The notes beneath the pieces were generated by a model. That model was not told the origin of the DNA. It saw only the letters and a list, made by a program, of their open reading frames with translations, and ran no database searches. A stretch of 42,035 nt of DNA from Apostichopus californicus (Eukaryota > Echinodermata > Holothuroidea > Aspidochirotida > Stichopodidae). Both the position numbers and the translations under genes were made by a program. Location: NCBI GenBank assembly GCA_020650975.1, contig JAIPMN010018933.1:1-42035 (forward strand), in the 5' to 3' direction. Shown here piece by piece: positions 13,201-25,200 of this stretch (its first letter is position 1; every line of letters begins with the position of its first letter).

Positions 13201-16200
13201 ATACAAAAATTAATTCACCACATGACGTCTAACTCTCCATACAGCTTTATATGTCCGATATCTTATCTATTTCCTCGTGGTTGATTAACTAAACCAACAG
13301 CTAATGCATTTATCCAGCAATGTCTCAGCTGATCAACTGAAATTTGTTGGATCTGAATGCATTTACATACTGTAGATCAGGGGTTCCCTAACTGGGGTGC
13401 ATGAAGCCCCATGGGTGCAAGAGTCCATCCTAGGGGGTTCGTGAGACGTTTCTGAAAGTCAAAACTAGAGTACTTTTTTGTTGAACTAAAATCTGATATA
13501 TCATATAATTTAGTAATGTACAAAAGTCGTACCTATCGACAAACTCTTTTCGCGTTCCATATGCATATGTTCTACACCGTGGAGTTCTGTAAACCTTTAT
13601 TAATATCAATATATGAAGCAGCTTTTTCAGTTAACTTTGACCAATTTCATAATACTGTTTTTGTTTTACTATACTCATGAGCAATTAGCAATGAAGATCA
13701 TGAGTTTAACTAGATAACTTTCATTTAAAAAAGTAACTTTGGAACTTTTTTTTCAACATTTTCTAATTTACATTTTCAAATTTGAGAAATATTAGTTTGA
13801 TTAAAAAAGCGAGTGTCTGAGCAACGAAATCTTATCTTGTGTAATAATCAGGACATTTGTTCAATTTTCCGACAAAAAGACACACAGGGATGCTTCAAAA
13901 TGCAGCCTTCCACACTCCAGTAGCAGATATTAACTAAACCTAACCTCATTTGCATATACGAATGGGGGTAAAAGGTGAAATTTTGTATTTCAAACATGTT
14001 GAGATGAGCAGAATAATTTCATATTTCTTATACAGAGTAAGGTACTACTTCATACGAGAAAAAATATAAAAACGTTAGTGTGGCCAGATTTGCGGTATTG
14101 GTTATAGGAAGGTTACTACTGAAAAAAATTGAATCCAGTAGCTCCAACCTTACCAACAACTCTGCATAATAAGTTCTATGCAATCAGGAATGCCGTTCAC
14201 CTAGGAGTACATACCCCCCACTTACCTCAGAAAGGTCTATAGAATAGTCCTCTACCTACAACAGTGAAATGGTTGTATGCCCATCTCCCCCCCCCCCATC
14301 CTCCCTCCTACCCCTGCATGATCAACACACCAACACCATCCTCATCTTGGTTAGGTTACTATGAAGCACATACTCCACTGATCTAAGGACAGATCTCTGC
14401 TGAATTAGGATTACACTAATGAAAGTTGATTAGCAGTTCCCTCCCTTCTCCTTCCACACACAACTTCACCTACACATTCCCTAAACCAGGGTTTTCTTAA
14501 CTTTATCCCCCCCACAAACCCCTTGTGGATGTCAGAGTTGTCCACCAACCCCCAACTTTTTGAGACACGACCCGAGTCATTATTATACTATAATATGCAT
14601 AACAGTGCTTCGTAAAAGTTCATAGTGTAATATTGTAGAGTTTGTGGATAGGTACGACTTTTGTACATTACTATATTATATGATATATCAAATTTTAGTT
14701 CAACAAAAAGTACTCTAGGTTTGACTTTCAGAAACATCTCACGAAGCCCCTGGGATGGACTCACGCACCCCCTGGGGGTTCATGCACCCCAGTAAGGGAA
14801 CCCCTGCCCTAAACCCTCCTTGATTTTGTTTAATGTAGTTCCACATTACACTGACCTTGATGTTACTATTCTGTTGTTGCATAGATCTGAGTGACCTTTT
14901 GAAATCTTCATCTTTACGATCTAATTCACTCTCCAATCTTTGGACCTTTTCCTCTAAGAACGCAGCGGAATTAGATTTGAGGGGCGAATCGGGAGCGACC
15001 TGATGATCACTGACAGAGGCGGCGGCAAACATCAGGGCCGGGATGGAATTCGGGTGACGTTTTCGAATAATTCCGTTCATCTCTCTGACCTGGGAGGGAA
15101 GGGGCAGACGGCAATTTATGAATTAAATTTAAATAAAATTAAATTGAATATTCAATAAAAGATGTGAAAGTTTATGTCATATCATAGTAAACTAGAAGAT
15201 AACCTTCCAGATGTAGCTTGATGACTCAGCTGTAAGACTTTTTGTTTTTGCAAAAGTTTGAGAACGCCCTCTCACCACCAAACTCTCATTGTTTCAGCGA
15301 CCAATAGGGAAGCAACTAACCCATCTATTTCTTCTTGCCACTAAGCAGCTTCTCAACTTTGAAAACAGCAGTTTAAACACTTTTCTTACAGGGGGGGGAT
15401 CTGGAACAGGAATCAAACTGCTAAGTCAGTGCTCCTTGTGGTATACCAAATTTGAGTTATTCAGGCCTCTGGGTTCTCAATTTGCTTGCTATGAGGACCA
15501 GAGAAAAATTATTGGCGAGACCGAATCAAACTGTCCCGATACTTTAAGAAAGTTAAACTTGAAGGCTTACAGTCTTGTATGAGGCCAAGGCCCCCTCACG
15601 CGATATTACAATGCTGAACCCCTGGTCATTGGTAACTTGTCACACCCACACACCAAAGTGTGCACAATTAAAAAAATCTCTCCTGGGGCACTACAGTACA
15701 ATATATGGTGTCCCCTGGGGGACTTTCCATAGAGTGCAGCCACAAACCGGCACATGCAACTAAATTTAAAGGTTACCTCGCAAGTCCCGTTTATAAACAT
15801 TGGGTGAAGAGAGGCAATGGAGATAAAATGCCTTGCCCAAGGACACAACATAACGGTCTGGTCAGGACTCCAACCTGCAATCCTTAACTCACAAGTCCAC
15901 TGACTAAACCACTTGACCACAACGCCCTCACAAAATAAGCAACGTGTAATGCAGGCCAATAGGGTACTCAAGCCTAAGGCCTAAAGTGCTGGCATATCCC
16001 CACGAGTGCAAGATTGGTGGGCCAACCTTTTGTTTCCTTTTGTGCTAGAAAGGACTGAAAATCTTTCCCGGGCTGGTCTTGCCCCACAGGCCACCAATAG
16101 AAATCCCCTATTTAATCCCTATTTAATAATTTCTCTGCCAAAGGTACCAGTGTAATAGAAGCCACAGTACCTTGCAAACCATGTAACCAGGGATCCCTCC

Positions 16201-19200
16201 CACTTTAAACCCCCCCCCCACCAACACTGCCCAATCCCACCCACATTGGCACTGCCCAATGCCACCAACTGCCCAATTTCATGTGCTACAACTCACCAAG
16301 CATTAGGAATGGCATTTTGAGAGAATTAAGGCTTTTCACATTTCAACAAAAATTATTCATAAATAGTCAAATCTGTATTTATGAACTCAAACTTACCTGT
16401 CTCTCCAGATCCTGGATCCGTTTTGCGTCTGCTGCCCTCTCTCTTGCCCTTCTCTGTGCATCTGTTGTCTTTGTACCCATCTGGAAATAAAGCAATTTCA
16501 CAGATAATAATAATAATAAATGAGACTTATATAGCACCAAACCAGTAATCAAAAGTCACAGCTCAAGGCACTTTACAAAGAAAGTAAATTAATTTACAAA
16601 AGAACAAGTGAAAAAATGGGTCTTAAGTAGACTTTTGAAAGTAGAAAGTTTATAGCATGTTCGAATGTGATCTGGTAACTTGTTCCAGAGATAAGACCCA
16701 GAGTATTCGAAGCTTCTGTAACCATAGGTCTTCAAGCGTGGTTTAGGAACAGTTAAATACAGTTTGTTGGAGGAACGAAGTGTGCGAGTTGGAATATATG
16801 CCAAGAGAAGTTGTGACAGGTACACAGGCCGTAATGTGTAACCACAGCCATGTCAGACCTGCACAACGGCTAATGTTTAACCACAGCCATGTCAGACCTT
16901 GACAACAGCTAATGTTTAACCACAGCCATGTCAAACCTTAACAACAGCTAATGTTTAACTACAGCCATGTCAGACCTTAGCAACAGCTAATGTTTAACCA
17001 CAGCCAATTCAGACCTTCACAACCGATTATGTTTAACCACTTCTTATCAATTTCCCATCATTTCACACTTCTAAAAAAAAAAAGCATTTTTTTGTTTTTG
17101 TTTTTTTGGCAGTCACCTGTTTGTTTCTCTTTTCTAATTCCTCCCTCAGTCGATCGATAGTTGCGTCTTTTTCTCTCAGAGCGATCGTATCTTTGTCCAA
17201 GAGTTCTTGGTTTTCCGAGTACCATTTTAACTTCTTCTGTACATCTTCGACCTCTTTTTGGTGTTGCAATTGTAAATTCTAACCATAAAAATAAATAATA
17301 AAAGGAGAAAGAGGGAAAAAAATGTTAGCAAACGTAATTCCTACTGCCGAAGAAAAACCTGTTTAAAAGAGATATACATATTATATAAACATATTATAAC
17401 AAGTCGGAGGTTCTGACATTTCATCTCCAGCAGAAATCTTCCTCGGGAAGGTTAACCGAGATGAACACATAGAAAAGAAACAAATAAATTAAATATGCAA
17501 AAAGGGACAGATATGTTAATTGGAACATTTGAAACAAAAGTGTGGAAAGGAATGGACCAATGGGCAGTGACATTAATAAACAGCTGAAAATATGGACAGA
17601 GTTGTTAACACAACTTTCCTATTATCACCTTTTCAAACAGCTTGAAACAAACAATATTTGTTCTTGACATTTAAGAAATAAAATGACTGAATATTCATTG
17701 ATTAAGTCACATGACAGAGGTCCTCCTTTCATAACATTCCTGACCTGAAATTCTCTCTGTTTGACTTCCCGCCAGGCATCGACCTTTCCTTCCAAATGTT
17801 TCTTGTCTCTGATTAGCTGATCGATGTGACCTCGTAACTCCTGATTGGTCTGTTCCAGGAGGCGTGTCTTTTGCTTTAGCTGTGACTGCTGAACCTGTAG
17901 AAAGCAAAAAAATGAGACAATAATTTAATATGTTATGTATGAGTATCAGCAAGAAACTAAGATATAGCAGTAACCATGGTGATGGAGACAAGATTATGCT
18001 ACAAAGATGTGACAGAATAGAATGGTGGGGAAAAGAGAGTCTCGGAGAAGAAGACATGAATATGCTAACTTGCATTATGAAACACAGGAAATAACGAGTA
18101 AATTATTCACAATCATTAGAAAAGTCCATCGAAAGTACAGCTGAAAACCACAACACTTACCATAAAGCTGAAATATTTGTATATATAAGATGTCAATCAC
18201 TGATTGCATAGGCAAGCTACCAACATGTTTATGTATATATCAAAACAATACATGAATATGTAAATATATAGTATATGTATATGAATATGTATGATAACAC
18301 TGAAAACATGAATATGCACAACACTGGTCAACTAAATATCGATAGTAGTTATATGGCTTGCTAACAACAAAGAACAACTGTGTCAAGTTGAGCTACCAAT
18401 ATGTTTATGTATATTTCAAAACAATACATGAATATGTAAATATATAGTACATGTATATGAATATGTATAATCAAACTGAAAACATGAATATGCAATTCAC
18501 TGGTCAGATAAATATCAATAGTAGTTATATGGCAAACAAAGAACAAACTGTGTCAGGTTGTGTATGTCACCATCATGCCCAGACATTCATCGAGCCGACG
18601 GCAAACTTTGGCCGTAACATTTTCTTGACAGATTTGACCCCCCCTCAATGGTCACTGTTCATACTTTATTCGGTGACCATTCTAGCAGTTTCTGTTAGAT
18701 TTACCTCCGACTCGACCACCTCAGTCTGTAGTTCAGCTATCCTAGAGGCTCCTAACACTGCCGAGGTATTTCCGGCAGCTATCTCTGCCTGGGCCTTCTC
18801 GCCGGTGATCACCCCCTTGTTCCTCAGGGCAAGGTCTTTCCCTTCGATGACCTCCCTGAACAAGAAGAAGGGGGTAAAGATAGTGAGCCGATACTAGTAT
18901 TACTAATCTAGCATATTTGTTCTAGCATCTTACGCACCCATGTGAATCTGTTATTCGTACTCTGAGCCTGTTGGAAATCTAATATTGATACCAGCAAGAT
19001 TTAAGTACTCTAACTTCTGCTTAGAGACATTTGCTCATACCCCCAGGGCAAGTTAACTTGTACCACTACTAGTCACACAGGCCCGCCCCCACCCCACCAC
19101 CCCACCTCCCCCCCCCCATCCCTCCTTCTGAATTGTTCATAAATTAATGGTACATTAATGGGCATATCAAAATACATTGTTCTTTATCTCAAATTAGCAT

Positions 19201-22200
19201 AGGACCCTAAATTGACCACAGGCCTATAGCCTGACCTGATCACCCCCCCCCCCCTACCTTCTTTCTCATCGGGCCTGCCTCTATCAAACGAAGATAACCA
19301 TTTCATTTCATCAAATATGTTTGCAATCATAACATATGCCATCTGTTCTTAGACAATATGAGATCTACAGAGGTAGAACCTTTACCGTAGATTTCCGACT
19401 TGAGAGTGCAACCTCTGGTTTTCCAGGAACAATTTCTCCTCGGTTTGCTTGTTTGTTTCTCGTAATTTCTTCAATTCTTTGTACAATCTCTCATTTTCCT
19501 GACAAGAGATAAAAAAGAACAAATATTTTTTCAATATGGTTTCAAATAATGTTTTATCAATCAAATTGAAATATTGAGCAAAAACGGTTTCATGTTTGTG
19601 TTTGTGTTTGTGTTTCATGTCAGCTTTATCGTATGTATGAATAAAAATATGAAAAATAACTCTTTTCATAGTACTGCTCTTCCTATACATGATCTCCAAG
19701 TCTTCCAGTATCTGTTAGTCTAACTTCTGACTCTAATGTGACAGTACCTACGTAACACTACGGATATTCAAGTTTTTTTGGTACTTGATAGTCACTTTCT
19801 GACTCTTACACTACTGTACAACTTGATACTCAAACCTTACAGGACTTGGTTAGTCAAATTCTGTCTCTTACCTTACTTACTGGATATTCAAGCCTTTAGC
19901 ACCTGGTTAGTCATACTGTCATAACTTGATATTCAAGCCTTTCCATGTCCGGTTAGTCATATTCTGTCCTTACATTTACCTACATAAATTGATATTCAAG
20001 CCTTCAGCATCTGGTTAGTCATATTGTCCTACATTTACCTACATAACTTGATATTCAAGCCTTTCAGCATCTGGTTAGTCATATTCTGTCCTACATTTAC
20101 CTACATTAGTTGATATTCAAGCCTTTCAGCATCTATTTAGTCATATTCTGTCCTACATTTACCTACATTAGTTGACATTCAAGCCTTTCAGCATCTCGTT
20201 AGTCATATTCTGTCCTACATTAACCTACATAACTTGATATTCAAGCCTTTGGGCATCTGTTTAGTCATATTCTGTCCTACCTACCTACATATTTTGATAT
20301 TCAAGCCTTTCATTCATTATCTGGTAAGTCATATTCTGTCCTACATTTACCTACATAACTTGATATTCAAGCCTTTCAGTATCTGGTTAGTCATATTCTG
20401 TCCTACATTCACCTACATAACTTGATATTTCAAACATCACAATAACTGTTAGTCACATTCTGTCTCTTACCTTTAAGTATTAAGTATTATTAAGTATTAA
20501 TACTTACATAACTTGCTATTCAAGCCTTTCAGCACCTGGTTAAGAGTATATCATGGTACTTTCATCACATGCTACTCACAAAGACACATAAGTTACCTGT
20601 TGGTACCCTTGAAGTAATGTTTCTTGTTCCATAATGTCTTTCTGCATCAAGATCGCTCTTTCTTCCTGGGTTACATTCTCTGTGTCGCCTGACAATGCCT
20701 GCAGCCTCTTCCTAGCTGTATCTGCATCATCTTGGCTATTCAGCTAGCAAAGATAAAATCAAATTCGAAATTTTCTTGTACAAAGTTTCAACTTTTTCAT
20801 GTTCCAAACCGACACATAGAGAACTAAATACTTTACAGTCCTTGTACAGACATTTCAATAGTCTTATTGTTGCTAATTTTCGGCTGTAATAGTTTAGTAT
20901 TTTAGTTTTATTGTATGCTGTTATATTTTATTGCTTTGGTCTTTAATTTCTGAAATTTTATTGTTTTTAATAATTATTGTTAAGTTATTTTTTTCTGTAA
21001 TTCTAAGGATGCAATATTTTTAGACTGTAATATTTTTAAGCTGTAATATTTTTTAAGTTGTATTATTTTATGCGATTCTGTGAAGTGCTTTGAGATCATT
21101 CTTTTGATGTAAAGCGCTCTATAAGAATAAATTATTATTATTTGCAGATTTGATACAAGGAATAAAATTTTCTAAAAAATACAACAAATACAACAAAATC
21201 TGCGGGTGAAACTTCAAATAACATTACAATCTTTCTGATTGTGTATTCCATAATTTTGATCAATAAAAAAAAATTTCTTATCCAAGGATAGTCCATCTTC
21301 ATACCTTTGCTAACAAGACAAAATTGTCTTGCTTTAACTTATGGAGTTCTGCTTCGTGTTCCAATCGGAGTCCTTCCATCTTTCTCATGTTCTCTCGGTG
21401 CGAGCCGGCTATTTCCGCTTTCAGCTTAGCATTCAGTCTTCTCTCGTCTTTCCACTGGTTCTGCCATTCGTTGACTTCTGCGACCAGCGCCCTCTCTCTT
21501 GAGGCAGGCTGGACGCGGATATCTCGCAGACTTGCGGATAAGATTGGCTCTTCTTGAGAAAATTTCAGCTACGGGAGAAATAGAAAATGTTAGCTCTTCG
21601 TGTTGCTATATAAATGAAGACCTTCCGTGTGTCATATCTTTCCAAGAGGTTTCTGTAAAAAACATTTCAAAGTATGTAGCCAGAACTTCAGTACACATTC
21701 AACTCCGAAACATGCCCTAAAATCATTTTACTATAAACTTAAGACTTAAGGAACCAGCATGCAAAAATGCATTGTGGTTTCGATGATGTAACATGAGCAG
21801 TTTTCTTCATGAATCTGACGTATTGAATAGTGAGGATGTACATGTTTACAAGGGTTTCACGATTTGACGTCTGATGACCTCAAATGACCTCATGAATGCA
21901 TAGGTTACCATTATCATCAAAAACCAAAAATGAAGGAAAAAAGCAACGAAACACAAAACCTAGAAAGCTTACACCCCCCTCCCCCCTTACACTCCCCTTT
22001 CTCCTCTACAACACAAACAATTTACTGAAATATTTATCACTGTCAACAGTTGGAGTATAAGAAACCTTACTTGTCTCTGTTTATCGAGAACTAACCACAA
22101 ATTTAACATCTTATACAAACAGAATTATACTCCCTAGGCCATTTATATGTCGACCATTCTTCACACGGAATCGACAAAACCATTTTGGAGGCCATTTTTC

Positions 22201-25200
22201 ATCTACATATCCACTAGAAGCTCACCACAACCCTTTCCACTTTGTATCAAAAGTCAACTTGCTTTGATAACACAACTCCTTGATGCAGATATAACTCATC
22301 AGCAAACGCCGACAACGAAACAAAACAATAAAAGAGCATGATTGACCGCTACCATCTCCCCCCCCCCCGCCCCACATACCCCACCTGATAATAGAGGGCA
22401 TACCTCTGGAGGAGGGGTCAGCTTTCTTTGGTCAGCATAGTTCTCCTGGATGTAGCTGGCAAATGATTCGACAGACTTCATGAGGTTTCTACTCGTGGCT
22501 TGTCTGGACGAGGAGTTTGGTTTTGGGTCAGGCACTAAATGAAAAGAACAAAAAATGATTGAAATTAGGGACAGGTTGTAGAGTACAGATTTTTATGTAA
22601 ACATGTTTTTTGTTTTTTTTTCTCTGCAAATTGAAACAGGATAAATTTCCCAGGTTTGTAAATGAAAAGATAACATATTTAATAAATCAAAACTTTTAAG
22701 CCAACGAAGAAACTAAACTCTTCCTTGACCTCTGTGGTAGATGAACCAACGCGCACCATCTTCCTCTCCCTCGTTCAGTCTTCCTGCCACAAAATCGGCA
22801 TTCTTGCGGTTCGCACATCAATACCGTCGGAGTCAATTTATAACATCAGGAAACATATTTTGCATATAATTTCTGTTGTTACCCACACTAGACTTGTTGA
22901 TCAATTTAGTCCCAAAATACGACCGGCAGCAAAAAAACTTTTTGTTCAAAATTTCACGAGGTAAGCCTCGCTTCAAAATATTCAAATTCTCATTTGCAGG
23001 ACCAGACATGTGTATACATCACAGCCACTACCTTATCCTCAATTCTTCTCTATGAAAGCCAGGGTCAGCTAGACCATAGGGAGATTGTGGTTACAAAAGT
23101 CAGGCCCCTCTATACCAGTGGACAGTTCCATACCAGATATTTCAAAGCCTAAAAACAGCCAATTCTGTGGGGCACAAAGTTTTTGTGACTGGGATAAATG
23201 GTTACTAACTTTGTGGTCAAGTGGTTAAGGCAGTGGACTTTTGATCTAAGGATTGTAGGTTTTAGTCCTGATAGATCATACTTTATTTTCTCTATTGCCT
23301 CTCTTCACCCAGGTGTATAAATGGGGACTTGCTGGGCTTGTAAATATAGTTGCGTGCGTCAGTATGTGGCTGCACCCTATGGGAAGTCCTCCGGGGGACA
23401 CGTGGATGTGGTGCACTGTGGTGCCCCAGGAGAGATTGTTTGAATTGTGCACACTTTGGTGTGTAGGTACGACAAGTTACCAATGACCAGGGTAAAGTTG
23501 TAATGTCGTGTGAGAGGGCCTTGGCCCTGAACAAGACTGTAAACCTTCAACTTTAATGTTTAAACCAAGAGAACCCTCTTATTATGGTAATTCATTTAAA
23601 ATTGTTAGCCTTCAAACTAAAATACTCACAGAGTACAGTTAATTGGAACCATGAGAACTATCTTATTATAATTAATTTAAAACTTGTAAGCCTTCAAACT
23701 AAAACCACTGCAGAGAGCACAGTCAATTGGAACCATGAGAACCCTCTAATAATGATAATTAATTAAAACTAGTATGCCTTTGAACTAAAAATACCCCAAA
23801 GAGCACAGTAGATTGGAACCATGAGAAACCTCTTATTATGGTAATTAATTTAAAACTTGTAAGCCTTCAAACTAAAAACACTCACAGAGCACAGGTAATT
23901 GGAACCATGATAACCCTCGTATCATGATAATTATTTAAAACTTGTAAGCCTTCGACCTAATAGAATACCTGTCTTCTTCTGTTGCAGAATCTTATCTGCT
24001 GGGGACCAGACGTCACCTTTCGGTTTCTGTTTTTTCTTTGGTCCGTACCCGGAGCTTTTGATGGCGCTGTACTTTGTCTTCCTCTTGTTTCCGCTGTCCT
24101 TCACAAAACCTACGAGAGTAAAAAGAAGTCAAACCATAGATGAAAAGTGTTTACACGAGCATTCACGTGAACAATCTACCACTGGTATCCTCAAATGGTA
24201 GGATAAGAGAGTCGTTAACCAACAAAATTGAAGTTGGTTAATTGTATCAGATAAAGGAAGCCAATGGGGTTGTAAGTTCTTGCCCGGCAAGTTTAATAAT
24301 TTCACCAATGAGTTTAAAAACTTTGACTTAAGTAGATTTTAAACAGGCTAGACATTGTTTTGCCTTGTTTTGACCTCTGAAAAGAAGCTTCTTGCACTGA
24401 CAATGAGATACCCAACTTTGACAACTTCTTCACAAATTGTAAAAGTTTAAACAAGATATTCTCAATTAAAAAATGAATTCTTCAAATGGATAACAATGTA
24501 AAGAAAGAAATCATTAGCTCAACACCAATCAGCAAATTGGCTTGATCATTTATTCACATTTAAAATCATTACATTTATTACTGACTTACAAGAGTTAATT
24601 ACAGCTGTATTGAGTACAGGACACAAACTCAATTTCAAAAGTGCCTACACAGTTGTCCTTCAATGATTACAATTCAGAACCACCAATGTGATTTGCATGT
24701 ATATTGTAAACAAACATGTGAGTTCATTTTAATAGAGATTGTAAGTGTAAGACAAACCGGAGGAGGGGAGGGGGTGGGGTCTTAATACAACATTCAGTGG
24801 TCATATATCAAGCTTAATTGTATAATCCACATTTTTTTTTCTAGTTATCATCACTTTATTTTGAAAAATTTCTTACATTGGAATAATTATTTTCAATGTC
24901 ATATAATTAAATACCATTTAATACGATTACAAAACAAAACAAAACAAACTAACTGCACATAACCCAAACTTTTCCAATAAACTTTTATAGCCAACTTGAG
25001 CAGTTAACGTTGTTTCAAAGAAATATTTTGAATTTTTATTCTAGAATGTTTGGCATTTGTTGTTCCGGCTCAAGAATGCTAACAAGAAAGATATGCAGTC
25101 TTTTAGTATTTATGAAATATGAACCGTGTTTACTCACCTTTTCTGGAGCGCGGAATTCTAGAAGACACCGATTTTTCATCGTCAGTCTGAAACAGAAGTA

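Noticed and set aside
14739..14855. Extension of exon 21 past its donor to a later stop
   Set aside because: The extra codons are in the intron and the hAT element; gtcagt at 14855 is a good donor and exon 22 continues in phase.
15289..15971. Frames of 60-121 residues in intron 20
   Set aside because: Most lie inside the family A SINE, a non-coding element.
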